The notes under the pieces were generated by a model that worked only from the letters and a program-made list of their open reading frames with translations, was not told the origin of the DNA and did not search any database. 29,391 nucleotides of DNA from a virus, in IMG/VR virus record IMGVR_UViG_3300046028_002904, positions 1 through 29,391 of that record; one strand, given 5' to 3'. Position numbers and translations under genes: made by a program. Below, one piece after another: positions 7,621-15,118 of the stretch. The number at the start of each line of letters is the position of its first letter. The first letter of the stretch is position 1.

Positions 7621-10392
7621 TTATCTTTGTGAAATGATTTGTCTATTGGTGACAGAACCAGCCACCTTAATAGAATTGATCTTTGGTGATCCCACGGTCC
7701 TTGTCAAGATCATTGTTCCAGTAAAACCCCTGATACCACCAAGCCTACACCGGATACTTGCTGTTTCCGCTTCGTTAGGGGTGTCGGGTGACGGTCCCAA
7801 AATCACGCCGCCAAGGAACTTTGTTGTGGTTCCTATTTCTAAAGCTGATTTACGAAGACCCGTTGTTTCGTCCACGATTTGCTCGTAGGTATCTGGATCT
7901 TCCGTAGTAAAGAAAATATTATATTCTCCATTCCCACCGGGAAGATTCTGAATGTTGATCTGCGCGTCCGTGAATCTTTTGCGCTCCATTGTGCTAAGGT
8001 CATATCCCCTAGTAATAAGAGAAGCACTAATTGACGGAGATACAACAGCCGTAGAGTTGTCCACGTTTAACATGTCATTGGAGCTTTCAGACGCTTCGAT
8101 TTGATGCAATCCACCATTGGAGGTTACGGCATAGATGTCGTTCCTCTCGTTAGCACTACCAATCACAAAGTCTTTGATTAAGAACCTATAATCACCAAAG
8201 GTATCTAGTGATTCCCACCCTTTATTAAGGAAGTTATACACCAAGATTGCGTTGTTCCCATAGGAATCCCCAGCCCCCGGAACAGAATCAAGTGGGACAG
8301 CAAGGTAATACCTGTTCTCAAACAGGACACCTACTGCCCTGTCTGAGTAATCAGCGTTTATCCGGTCAATGTATGGCTGAATATTCTTGGACAGTGGCTC
8401 TTCAGTCCCCCGCAGGTTGTAGTCGTTGAGGAATTCAACCCCATACACACCATCATCAGACAAAAACAGCATGGCATTGCCGCGCATCACCACAGACTTG
8501 CGGGCTAGGCATCCAATCTCAGAGGTGAGTTCCTTGACGGTGACGTCCAGAAGGCTTCCCAGCGTCCCTTTGACAAGGTGCAAGCTGTTCCTATTCAAGA
8601 CAACCAAAGCGTCGTCATAAAACCCGTGCATCCCCACCACATAGTCAGCAGTTCCACCACTGATACGGAATTGATTCTCAATTTGGTCGAATGTAGTCGT
8701 ATCTAGAATGTCAGATACGGATATTTCATCAGCAATCTTCCGACTTGTGTATGTTGGCGTATTAAATGTTCCTGATTGATCGTAGTAAAACGGAACCCAT
8801 AATCTACGCTGGAAATGGATGCCCCAAGGTGCGCCGGGTTGGTGCATGAACCCACCACCTACGCTGAACCTGCCTCCAAACTCAATCTGCCCGGTAGAAC
8901 CAATGCCAGTTAAGTTTGCAACAGGTGCAAAAAACTTAATGTTTGTTGTGGTTGCCGAAGATACTTGGAATTCTTTTCCAACAATGGCAGTAAATTCTGG
9001 AATTGTGGTTTCATAAACCACAATAATGTCCCCAGAATTAATGGTGACATTTCCGGCAACATCCAATGAAACCTCCCCATTAAGAACATCAACTTGCAGC
9101 CCAGACGAAACAAACGTTTGTGGCTGTGTGTAAGCCCCACCCGGAGACAAGGTGAATCCGTCAGTGGCGGTAGCAACTGTAGTAACAAACGTTGTGCCAG
9201 TCGAAATGCTTGCAGCCACAAACGTGAACGTGTCTTGGTCAACTACCGTGGCAACCGGATACGTTCCGTTGGGAGGAGTTCCACCAGTAAGACCTGCAAC
9301 CGTAATTGAGGTTCCTACTACTAGTCCATGTTCGCGTAGATTTACGGTAACAACCGTATTTGGACTGGCGGTGGCATCGGAACTTGCAGATAGAATTGGC
9401 CTTCCATTTGGATACCACTCAAATGCTTGCTGCCCATCACGGAATAGCATCACTTTGTCGAACAACTGAATCATGTCAGTGTCGCTACCAAGGGCTTCTC
9501 CAGCAGGATACGGAATGTCAGTAATCACATACCCATCCAAGTCGATCTTCTTAGCGACGGTATCCAGAGCAATAATCACATACTCCTTATTGCTGTTGTT
9601 TGGATCGCTGAACAAGCAGGATGCTCGAACATTGGCCGAAGCGTCATCATTAATTGGAACCTGAGACAACGTGCCAGCACCAGAAACAGCCGTAGTTGTA
9701 GCCGTGACTGGAAATGTCATGGTTGTTGCAGAGACGTAGGTCAAAAGCCTAACCCCATTTTGGTTTGTCCCAGTAAAGGTTAGCCCAGCGATTAGTCCGT
9801 AGCCAACAGAGGTAGCGGGAAATCCATGCCCAGCCGCAATCGTGATTGTAACGATGCTTGTGGTGACATTGATAGAGGACGATGTAATTACCTTTGAGGT
9901 GGACGTAATCACCTCAGAGATTGGTGTAATAGCAGAAACAGTGTATGTTCCAGATCCACCAACAAGTGAATACGTTATTGTCGATCCGGTTGTTCCAGTG
10001 GTCGCAGTAAACACACCGTTGGGATCGCTTCCAGTTGTGTAGCCGATCCCAGCAATGTTTAGCGTTGCCCCCGGAGCAAGCCCATGAGCAGAAACGGTTG
10101 TCAATGTGACAACCCCAGCAGATACGGAAGCGGCAGTAATTCTGACACTTGTTCCAGTCAGCAGGAAGGGCAACTGCAATGTAGAACCATTCGTAGTTAA
10201 GGCTCCAGTCCTACTCACTACGTTCTTCCGTGGCTTCCAATACCCTTCCATGCGCCCGTTCAATGACTCCCTTACCTCACCCTCTTGGAGCTGGTTAAGT
10301 TGAAGCCTTTGGTTCACGCGATCAAAGAAACGATCAGCAACCTCGCCAATCGCAGAATCCATCGCGCTACCACTCTGGGCAAACTGGGACAT
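7621..10392 (-). CDS. Tail nozzle / tubular protein B-like protein with inserted beta modules
   Basis: A 923-aa protein. The central and C-terminal half carries features of the nozzle proteins of short-tailed phages: DKVMLFRDGQQAFEWYPNG, WGIHFQRRLWVPFYYD, DEISVSDILDTTTFDQI, DDALVVLNRNSLHLVKG, MLFLSDDGVYGVEFL, then NNAILVYNFLNKGWESLDTF, a beta-propeller-like succession. At least three beta-sandwich-like modules are inserted, at residues about 86-155, 165-230 and 335-415, each with the signature HGL/HGF-x-G...GxxxNGxY/V...TF. Such modules are common decorations on phage virion proteins. The N-terminus (AIGEVADRFFDRVNQRLQLN) is helical. Its ATG shares a base with the upstream stop (TAATG). The likely role is to close the tail tube and hold fibres; a stabilisation protein of the same fold is the alternative name. 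Confidence 0.7.
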   Translation of the reverse strand: MSQFAQSGSAMDSAIGEVADRFFDRVNQRLQLNQLQEGEVRESLNGRMEGYWKPRKNVVSRTGALTTNGSTLQLPFLLTGTSVRITAASVSAGVVTLTTVSAHGLAPGATLNIAGIGYTTGSDPNGVFTATTGTTGSTITYSLVGGSGTYTVSAITPISEVITSTSKVITSSSINVTTSIVTITIAAGHGFPATSVGYGLIAGLTFTGTNQNGVRLLTYVSATTMTFPVTATTTAVSGAGTLSQVPINDDASANVRASCLFSDPNNSNKEYVIIALDTVAKKIDLDGYVITDIPYPAGEALGSDTDMIQLFDKVMLFRDGQQAFEWYPNGRPILSASSDATASPNTVVTVNLREHGLVVGTSITVAGLTGGTPPNGTYPVATVVDQDTFTFVAASISTGTTFVTTVATATDGFTLSPGGAYTQPQTFVSSGLQVDVLNGEVSLDVAGNVTINSGDIIVVYETTIPEFTAIVGKEFQVSSATTTNIKFFAPVANLTGIGSTGQIEFGGRFSVGGGFMHQPGAPWGIHFQRRLWVPFYYDQSGTFNTPTYTSRKIADEISVSDILDTTTFDQIENQFRISGGTADYVVGMHGFYDDALVVLNRNSLHLVKGTLGSLLDVTVKELTSEIGCLARKSVVMRGNAMLFLSDDGVYGVEFLNDYNLRGTEEPLSKNIQPYIDRINADYSDRAVGVLFENRYYLAVPLDSVPGAGDSYGNNAILVYNFLNKGWESLDTFGDYRFLIKDFVIGSANERNDIYAVTSNGGLHQIEASESSNDMLNVDNSTAVVSPSISASLITRGYDLSTMERKRFTDAQINIQNLPGGNGEYNIFFTTEDPDTYEQIVDETTGLRKSALEIGTTTKFLGGVILGPSPDTPNEAETASIRCRLGGIRGFTGTMILTRTVGSPKINSIKVAGSVTNRQIISQR

Positions 10393-10652
10393 TAGGCGTA
10401 GTAAACGATCACCACACCGGATGTCAGGATCACTTGGCTGAAGTCACCACCAATGCCCAAACCCGCAGGAAGCGTAATGGCAGTCAATCGCGTTGCACCA
10501 GTGATGCTCCCAGACGCACTTGCCACAGTAGCCAGCACAGCGTCATTAACAACCTGAATCCAACGGATCTTGCCTGTATAAGTGGTAGCAGCAGTGGAAA
10601 GCACAATGCCTCCACCTTGGCCTTGCAGGTCGTAACTTACTGGACTAGACAT
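10392..10652 (-). CDS. Small structural protein, first gene of late block B
   Basis: An 86-aa protein rich in Gly, Ala, Thr, Val and Ile with alternating beta-strand patterns (GKIRWIQVVNDAVLATVA, FSQVILTSGVVIVYYA) and no Cys. The N-terminus is MSSPVSYDLQGQGGG. Proteins of this kind occur as head decoration or fibre-base proteins in phages, but no family is certain. It opens the minus-strand operon that continues through the nozzle, sharing one base with it (TAATG). The leader upstream is AT-rich (TTAATATATTTATG) without a Shine-Dalgarno sequence, and a promoter candidate lies about 50 bp upstream. Confidence 0.6.
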   Translation of the reverse strand: MSSPVSYDLQGQGGGIVLSTAATTYTGKIRWIQVVNDAVLATVASASGSITGATRLTAITLPAGLGIGGDFSQVILTSGVVIVYYA

Positions 10653-10698
10653 AAATATATTAAAGTGTCACCAACGCAACACGCATTGGCTCAAACGC

Positions 10699-10726
10699 AA
10701 ACTACCATATATCAACAACCTGTCAA
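10699..10726 (-). promoter_or_regulatory. Candidate sigma70-type promoter for late block B
   Basis: On the minus strand a perfect -35 TTGACA (10726-10721) is followed after 16 bp by TAGTTT (10704-10699), which matches the -10 consensus at only three positions. It sits about 47 bp before the first late gene. The -35 is good and the -10 poor, so an activator or a different consensus may be needed. Confidence 0.35.
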
Positions 10727-10732
10727 GCGTAT

Positions 10733-10745
10733 TCACAACGTGTGA
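10733..10745. promoter_or_regulatory. Dyad next to the late promoter candidate, possible operator
   Basis: The sequence TCACA-ACG-TGTGA has perfect 5-bp arms around 3 bp. It lies just upstream of the TTGACA box, where an activator or repressor could bind. The arms are short, so it may be chance. Confidence 0.25.
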
Positions 10746-11314
10746 TACCATACACATAAATGGACGCTTTATGTCATATCCTGCACACCATAGCACATGG
10801 CCCCCTTTAGCCATTTTTTCTCCGGCTGGTTTATCGCTCAGGTTTTTTAACGCACAAAACTTGCAGATGCCCCCCCCCTACTGCACATGGCTTGCATTAG
10901 CGCATTAATTGCGAATGAAACGCCCGTTTAAATTCATCGTTTTATTGAAGCAATCGCTTGCCCGTGAATCCTTAGCGCGCTGCTAATGTATCACGCTGCA
11001 ATGTTAAGCACTCGTTTGAATCACCCGCTTGTCTAGCTTGTCGCATGTAGCTTACACCTGCTTATTTGTTGCGCTTGTGAATCCGTGTGCCAAGCGACCT
11101 GATAGAGAGATGATAGATCAAAATCGCTCTGAATCGTTCGCCCTTGCCATAGTCCCATAATCACGCCTGACGCGCTGAGATGCATCCTCGTAAGATTCCC
11201 GTTTTCGGCGCTGTTTCATGTCCAAATCTAACCGAGCTTGACACGTTTTCGGATATCTGAGTATGATCCATCTGGAAGAGAGACTAAGAAGAGCGTTTCC
11301 TTCCACGTGACTAT

Positions 11315-11342
11315 CATACTGCGTAGCGTATAGCGGAGCAGG
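11315..11342. repeat. Imperfect direct repeat, copy 1
   Basis: CATACTGCGTAGCGTA followed by TAGCGGAGCAGG. It pairs with the copy at 11377, 62 bp away. The ends CTGC and GCAG are complementary, so each copy can also fold as a short hairpin. Confidence 0.6.
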
Positions 11343-11376
11343 AACAGCAATGACCCTAGTAACATCAGCGCATGCT

Positions 11377-11402
11377 CATACTGCGAAGCGTAGCGAAGCA
11401 GT
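11377..11402. repeat. Imperfect direct repeat, copy 2
   Basis: CATACTGCGAAGCGTA followed by GCGAAGCAGT. It differs from copy 1 by one substitution in the left half, a 2-bp gap and changes near the right end. ACTGC and GCAGT at its ends are complementary. Confidence 0.6.
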
Positions 11403-11418
11403 CACAGGACATGAAGCC

Positions 11419-11448
11419 TATTAATGGCAGCGGATGCTCCCATTAATA
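11419..11448. repeat. 9-bp perfect inverted repeat in the control region
   Basis: TATTAATGG (11419-11427) and CCATTAATA (11440-11448) are perfect complements around a 12-nt loop. No T-run follows on either strand, so it is not a terminator. An operator for a dimeric protein or a cruciform at an origin are both possible. Confidence 0.6.
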
Positions 11449-11853
11449 TCTATACGCGTTGGGAATATTCTATGGCAAGGGGAATGGATTTTGGCGTCCT
11501 CTGCTTCATTTTGGGGCTTTACCCTTCCTTCCTTGGCTTGTCCTTCCTTCCTCCTGAGATTACGACAATAACCCCATAAGCTAGCCATGATTGACCGCTG
11601 AGCTTGGATATCTTCTGCGTGGATAGTCGCTGCTAATGGGGCTGTGAGCCGCGTTATTTGCCCTGTGGGACGGCTCGTTTCCTTGTCATCCGAGCTTTTT
11701 TTGCCATCAGCAATCCCTTATGTTTCCTACGTTTGTGGCTTATCCTGAAACTATTTTCACTTTTTGTGAACATTTTCTTGTCAAATGGGATTCGGTGCTT
11801 TAGGTTCCTCTCAGTTGCGCGACGCAACGCTACACCACACCACACACGCCGCC

Positions 11854-11997
11854 ATGCAATCACTCTTTATCATTCCAATCACTTTCTTCGTCGCACTAGT
11901 CGCAATCTTCGGCATCCGCCAAGCACCCGGAATCTTCCTTGGAATCTCTGCCGCTTGTGCCGTGATTTACGCAACCGCCGCAATCATTCACGCCTGA
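11854..11997 (+). CDS. Small two-span membrane protein
   Basis: A 47-aa protein with two hydrophobic segments: LFIIPITFFVALVAIFGI (residues about 4-21) and IFLGISAACAVIYATAAIIH (about 27-46). The ATG at 11854 is the start nearest to the first membrane span; a longer version beginning at 11785 would add a leader that does not look like protein. The preceding DNA is CA-rich with no Shine-Dalgarno sequence. It would be the first gene of the early block, so it might act at the host membrane, for example in superinfection exclusion, but nothing shows that directly. No family recognised. Confidence 0.45.
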   Translation: MQSLFIIPITFFVALVAIFGIRQAPGIFLGISAACAVIYATAAIIHA

Positions 11998-12004
11998 AAA
12001 CAAT

Positions 12005-12070
12005 TAGAATTTAATTCTTGATTGTCGGCATTTAGTCGCCATTCTCTCCACAAGACAAGCGCGGCCCGCG
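12005..12070 (+). promoter_or_regulatory. Two short dyads ahead of the early operon
   Basis: AGAATT-T-AATTCT (12006-12018) and CGCGG-C-CCGCG (12060-12070) lie in the 113-bp gap before the 12111 gene. Both are compact, near-perfect palindromes suited to protein binding; the AT-rich one could overlap a promoter. No regulator can be assigned. Confidence 0.3.
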
Positions 12071-12110
12071 ATGCAGGGCAAACCTCACACCTAAAAAAGA
12101 AACAACTACG

Positions 12111-12455
12111 ATGAACGCAACCAATTCCGCCATTTCCGCCCGTATCCAAGCCACAAACCAACGCTCTGCATGGTCACGCGGCGTTAAGCTTTACGCTCTA
12201 GAGCTTTTGGAATCGCTCGAGTCGGACTATACGCCTGCCGCCTTGCTTAATGGCGCGGAAAACTGGCGGGCTTTCTCCTATGGCGGTTCCGCTCTTATTT
12301 ATGACGCGGACATTGCCGAACGTCTCGCAACTGCTTCCGAACTTAAGCGCAAGAAAGGCGGTGATCTTCCCCCGAACGCGCGCGAGACATGGCTAGACTG
12401 CCAAACACGCGCACTCAACCAAGCCTCCCGCCTGATCGCCAAGCTTTCCCGCTAA
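12111..12455 (+). CDS. Conserved small protein of mobile elements, unknown function
   Basis: A 114-aa soluble protein. It has a pattern I recognise from small proteins in phages and integrated elements: AWSRGVKLYALELLE, LLNGAENWRAFSYGGSALIY, DADIAERLATASELK, then ETWLDCQTRALNQA near the C-terminus. No name or activity is established to my knowledge. The ATG at 12111 follows an A-rich leader (AAAAAAGAAACAACTACG). A 20-nt gap with a leader element separates it from the next gene, which is often found beside it in such elements. Confidence 0.7.
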   Translation: MNATNSAISARIQATNQRSAWSRGVKLYALELLESLESDYTPAALLNGAENWRAFSYGGSALIYDADIAERLATASELKRKKGGDLPPNARETWLDCQTRALNQASRLIAKLSR

Positions 12456-12475
12456 ACCTCAAACAAAACGAAATC

Positions 12476-12676
12476 ATGACAAATCAAAAGCAAGTCCGCG
12501 CCTCATTCTGGCAATCATTCCCGCACTTTGAAGAGCAATGCCGAGAGGCTGGAATCTTAAGCAAGCGGCAGAATCACCACTGTGCGACGGTTCGCTGCTC
12601 ATTTGTGGATTTTGTGGATTCATTGCAAAAGTCCGGTGAGATATCCGAAAACCTCGCCAATCGCGTCACGCTTTAA
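12476..12676 (+). CDS. Conserved small protein of mobile elements, unknown function
   Basis: A 66-aa protein. The pattern VRASFWQSFPHFEEQ, KRQNHHCATVRCSFVDFVDS, SGEISENLANRVTL matches a small protein type I know from phages and integrated elements, usually encoded beside the 12111-type protein. Function unknown. The ATG at 12476 was chosen because it follows the leader AAACAAAACGAAA (12461-12473) that precedes several other genes here; a longer reading frame upstream overlaps the 12111 gene. Confidence 0.65.
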   Translation: MTNQKQVRASFWQSFPHFEEQCREAGILSKRQNHHCATVRCSFVDFVDSLQKSGEISENLANRVTL

Positions 12677-12725
12677 ATTCAATCCGGCAAGGTCCGATCC
12701 CTTGCCAATCCAAACAATCAAAAAA

Positions 12726-12908
12726 ATGACAATCCAAGGAGAATTCAAAAAAGGCATGGCAAGCGGCAAGTTTCCGCATCCAGAAAACACGATTAAAGCA
12801 ATTCGGGCTGTAACCAGAAAAGACACGGAGCCTTTAATCCGAGCTTATTGGAGCGGCTATCTTTGCCAGCTGACGTTTCGCCAGATTGACAATGCTTGCT
12901 TCCTTTAA
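12726..12908 (+). CDS. Small protein, unknown
   Basis: A 60-aa basic protein (EFKKGMASGKFPHPENTIKA, IRAYWSGYLCQLTFRQID). It starts at the ATG in an A-rich leader (CAATCAAAAAAATG) and is followed by a 72-nt gap. No motif or family recognised. Its place in the early block suggests a host-interaction or DNA-related role, without direct support. Confidence 0.5.
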   Translation: MTIQGEFKKGMASGKFPHPENTIKAIRAVTRKDTEPLIRAYWSGYLCQLTFRQIDNACFL

Positions 12909-12980
12909 TTCCGAAACGCCTTTCGGGGCGTCTGGCGGTCACTCCGTCACTGATGAGGAAAACAAAACAAATAAAACAAA

Positions 12981-13202
12981 ATGAACACGTTGACCACCAT
13001 TACCTACATCGCAGGAAACACCGAATGCAAAAAATCGTTCATCCGCGCATACTCCGCCAAAAAGCCAACCTACTCAGGTGCGGCCCGCATGATCGCAGCA
13101 AAACTCAATGCTGACAACGATTCGTGCGGAGAGTATCCAATGCTCAAACCGTCCGATATTAGCGTCTCGCGCATCGAGTATTGCGATTATCAGACCCGCT
13201 AA
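12981..13202 (+). CDS. Small protein, unknown
   Basis: A 73-aa protein with three Cys (TECKKSFI, NDSCGEYPM, EYCDYQTR) and a basic middle part (RAYSAKKPTYSGAARMI). The ATG at 12981 follows the leader AACAAATAAAACAAA. The neighbours on both sides are also short unknown genes preceded by A-rich leaders. No family recognised. Confidence 0.5.
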   Translation: MNTLTTITYIAGNTECKKSFIRAYSAKKPTYSGAARMIAAKLNADNDSCGEYPMLKPSDISVSRIEYCDYQTR

Positions 13203-13234
13203 TCCACCGCACTAAACATAAACAAAACGAAACA

Positions 13235-13429
13235 ATGACACATTCCGTAGAGATCACAAAAGAAGCCGCATTCGCGCTCATTGGAAACGATGAAAAGACA
13301 TGGAACGATTACCAGCAAAACGAGCTTTCCGAAACGTCATTTTATCTGGCGCATGGCGTGAGGATCGCAGTAATTCACAATTACCTTTCCAACGTGACGC
13401 AGTATTACATCCAAGACGTGAACGCATGA
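13235..13429 (+). CDS. Small protein, unknown
   Basis: A 64-aa acidic-to-neutral protein (EAAFALIGNDEKTWNDYQQN, HGVRIAVIHNYLSNVTQYYI). It looks like a compact alpha/beta fold. The ATG at 13235 was chosen over an upstream in-frame ATG because it directly follows the recurrent leader AAACAAAACGAAAC (13220-13233). No family recognised. Confidence 0.55.
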   Translation: MTHSVEITKEAAFALIGNDEKTWNDYQQNELSETSFYLAHGVRIAVIHNYLSNVTQYYIQDVNA

Positions 13430-13449
13430 ACCACAAGCAAAACGAAACG

Positions 13450-13752
13450 ATGACACACACACACACACACGGTCCTTGGCATATCGCTGACGAGGGAAGT
13501 CAGATTGTCATTCAAACATTTTCAAATCACCCGACTGGCACTTTGGCAAGAATCTACAGAACGGATGAATTGGCAAATTCTGACGCTCGCCTTATTTCCT
13601 CCGCGCCTGAGTTGCTGGCAGCATTGGAAGATGCGGAGTTTCTGCTAAGGAAAGCGGGACTAATGGCGGGACCGATGCGGGACAGTTTCAATCGCTCAGC
13701 AAGTGACGCTCGCGCCGCAATCGCCAAGGCAACGGGAAAGGGGGCGGCATGA
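13450..13752 (+). CDS. Conserved small phage protein with 'ARLISSAPELLAAL' motif
   Basis: A 100-aa protein. After an N-terminal THTHTH stretch comes GPWHIADEGSQIVIQ, a beta-rich part, and the helix DARLISSAPELLAALEDAE, a signature found in many unnamed phage proteins of about 80-100 aa. Function unknown. The start ATG at 13450 follows the leader CAAAACGAAACG. The codons right after the start form an (AC)9 dinucleotide tract (13453-13470), where slippage would shift the frame. It overlaps the next gene by 4 nt (ATGA), giving coupling. Confidence 0.65.
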   Translation: MTHTHTHGPWHIADEGSQIVIQTFSNHPTGTLARIYRTDELANSDARLISSAPELLAALEDAEFLLRKAGLMAGPMRDSFNRSASDARAAIAKATGKGAA

Positions 13753-13946
13753 AAGCAAGAATTACGTTCCCGACAATAGAGCAAGCAAACGCATTGGCTA
13801 CGGCATGGACACGCTCAACACTTACGGGACACACTAAGGGACCGGACGGCAACGGCGGTTTCTATGTAGATCTTTACAACGTGACAGAGGAGCGCGAAAA
13901 ATGGATAAATGAACAGGTTGCAAAACTAAACAATCAAAACCAATGA
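13749..13946 (+). CDS. Small protein, unknown
   Basis: A 65-aa protein (KARITFPTIEQANALATAWT, GPDGNGGFYVDLYNVTEER). It has a beta-alpha pattern with a helical C-terminus. It overlaps both neighbours by 4 nt (ATGA). Unlike many genes here it has a purine-rich Shine-Dalgarno-like stretch (AAAGGGGGCGGC) ahead of its ATG, lying inside the preceding gene. No family recognised. Confidence 0.55.
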   Translation: MKARITFPTIEQANALATAWTRSTLTGHTKGPDGNGGFYVDLYNVTEEREKWINEQVAKLNNQNQ

Positions 13947-14323
13947 AATTTGCTTGCTCACGATGCGGAAGCCGTCACTGGCCCGATCCTGACAGTTCAT
14001 GCCCTTTGTGCCGGGATGATAGGGATGAACCCGCCGAAGCCCTTGGCGACCCTCTGGAGGCTCAAGAACAGGCCATTGAGAGGTTTACCCGTGAGGGATG
14101 CCGCTATGAATCCGCCGCTTTATGGTGGGATCAAATAGACAAACAAACGGACAAAGCACAAACGCCGGAAACGATGGCCGAAAGGCTGGCTTGGCTGCAT
14201 AGCGAGGCTTGCCGGGACGCATGGCAAGACATGGAACAATCCCCGTCAAGTTTTGCGTGGAATGACGTTTGCGCTCTTGCTGGATTTGATCTTGCAAGGA
14301 ATTACAGAAAAACAAACCAATAG
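13943..14323 (+). CDS. Zinc-ribbon protein, unknown function
   Basis: A 126-aa protein. The N-terminus has two Cys pairs, CSRC (residues 5-8) and CPLC (about 20-23), with a His between them, consistent with a zinc ribbon. The rest is helical, rich in Glu, Ala and Trp (ERLAWLHSEACRDAWQDMEQ). Zinc ribbons in phage early proteins often bind nucleic acid or the host RNA polymerase; that is only a possibility here. It starts inside the preceding gene (ATGA) and is followed by a gap of 12 nt. Confidence 0.55.
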   Translation: MKFACSRCGSRHWPDPDSSCPLCRDDRDEPAEALGDPLEAQEQAIERFTREGCRYESAALWWDQIDKQTDKAQTPETMAERLAWLHSEACRDAWQDMEQSPSSFAWNDVCALAGFDLARNYRKTNQ

Positions 14324-14335
14324 AAAGCGAACAAA

Positions 14336-14548
14336 ATGAGAACACACAAAAGCGACAGCGTTAACCAATACGGGCAGGGAGACTCAACTATCTGCGTGAC
14401 CCGTGCAGCATGGCGAAGGGAACACGGCGTTACGAAAAAGGACGTCACCCTGTTTATCGGATCGGCATATGGGGAAGTTTCCCGGAAGTTTGCCGCTGGC
14501 ATCATGCGCCAGTTCCGCAAGGACAAGGAAGAGAGGGGGACGAAATGA
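14336..14548 (+). CDS. Small basic protein, unknown
   Basis: A 70-aa protein rich in Arg and Lys (RAAWRREHGVTKKDVTLFIG, GIMRQFRKDKEERG). The middle may be a small nucleic-acid-binding helix pair, but no motif is clear. The ATG at 14336 follows AAGCGAACAAA, and the stop overlaps the start of the DnaA-like gene (ATGA), so the two are likely co-translated. Confidence 0.55.
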   Translation: MRTHKSDSVNQYGQGDSTICVTRAAWRREHGVTKKDVTLFIGSAYGEVSRKFAAGIMRQFRKDKEERGTK

Positions 14549-14874
14549 TCGTGGATTTTGACTTGCTAGTAAGGGAAACGGCGGACGTTTTCGGGGTTTC
14601 AACCGAGGACATCTTAGGACCGAAACGGACGAAACTCGCATCATTAGCTCGTCATGTTGTAATGGCTTGCTGGGCGGATCACCATCCTTACCAAGACACG
14701 GCGAACCGCTGTAATCGGACCTGTCACAGCACCGTTATTTGGGCGCGGCAGAGGGTCTTGAACGAGGCCGAAATGGATGTTTCCTTCGCAGTCATGCTCA
14801 ACGCCATTTCCCGCCGCTGCCAATACGGGGCGGAACCCGAAGAAAAAGAAAAAGAAATTGAAATTTACGCTTGA
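14545..14874 (+). CDS. Stand-alone DnaA domain IV-like DNA-binding protein
   Basis: A 109-aa protein. Residues about 5-75 match the C-terminal DNA-binding domain of the replication initiator DnaA: ETADVFGVSTEDILGPKR, LASLARHVVMACWAD, then HSTVIWARQRV, where HSTV (61-64) corresponds to the DnaA signature D-H-T/S-T-V. The AAA+ domain is absent, so it cannot form an ATP-driven initiator by itself; in phages such proteins may mark an origin, bind DnaA boxes or act as regulators. A strongly acidic tail (EPEEKEKEIEI) follows. The ATG at 14545 overlaps the preceding stop (ATGA) and is preceded by GAGAGGGGG, a Shine-Dalgarno-like stretch. A longer upstream frame lacks the domain and is out of frame with the preceding gene. 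Confidence 0.75.
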   Translation: MIVDFDLLVRETADVFGVSTEDILGPKRTKLASLARHVVMACWADHHPYQDTANRCNRTCHSTVIWARQRVLNEAEMDVSFAVMLNAISRRCQYGAEPEEKEKEIEIYA

Positions 14875-14931
14875 ATCCGGCTTGAACCCGGCTAAAACGA
14901 ACACGCATTCAGCACCAAACAAACCAAAAAC

Positions 14932-15114
14932 ATGAAAATTACGATTGAACCGACAGAAAACCACGGACGCAAAATCGAAAGGCAAAACCCCAAGGTTGAA
15001 ATCTGGATTCCGGGAGACGATCACACGCTGGAAGAAGCCCTTGAGTATCTCGTTGTTCCTGCCTTGCGGGCTTTTGGATACGGCGTTTCAGAAGGCCAAA
15101 TTACAGTGGGGTGA
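14932..15114 (+). CDS. Small protein, unknown
   Basis: A 60-aa protein (MKITIEPTENHGRKIERQNP, VEIWIPGDDHTLEEALEYLV). The beta-alpha pattern suggests a compact fold. Its start follows the A-rich leader ACCAAACAAACCAAAAAC in a 57-nt gap after the DnaA-like gene. No family recognised. Confidence 0.55.
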   Translation: MKITIEPTENHGRKIERQNPKVEIWIPGDDHTLEEALEYLVVPALRAFGYGVSEGQITVG

Positions 15115-15118
15115 TACG

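Larger units (their letters stand above)
10653..11853. other. 1.2 kb gene-poor control region between divergent blocks
   Basis: No convincing gene is seen. Transcription leaves this region in both directions: late block B to the left, the early block to the right. It holds the TTGACA promoter candidate and dyad, a run of nine C (10870-10878), two imperfect direct repeats (11315-11342, 11377-11402), a 9-bp inverted repeat (11419-11448) and a polypyrimidine stretch with repeated CCTTCCTTCC (11523-11555). A weak rightward promoter, TTGTCA-17 bp-TAGGTT, may lie at 11778-11806. A replication origin or master regulatory region is the natural guess, but no family-specific origin motif or canonical DnaA box (TTATNCACA) was found. 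Confidence 0.5.

Noticed and set aside
11118-11306. Minus-strand frame of 62 codons in the control region, ending RRDYGTMARANDSERF
   Set aside because: It lies alone in a region without other coding signs, has no leader or neighbour, and its N-terminal half does not look like protein; kept only as a remote possibility.
11654-11863. Minus-strand frame whose last 17 codons read MAKKARMTRKRAVPQGK
   Set aside because: The basic tail is attractive, and AAGGGA lies upstream, but 17 codons antisense to the leader of the early block are not enough to support a gene.
10653-12110. tRNA or other structured RNA in the long gap
   Set aside because: No cloverleaf with a TpsiC-like GTTCGAATC arm and matching acceptor stem could be found by eye; a covariance-model scan would be decisive.
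14644-15024. Minus-strand 126-codon frame with a poly-Phe stretch
   Set aside because: It is antisense to the DnaA-like gene; the Phe run is the complement of the Glu/Lys tail codons.
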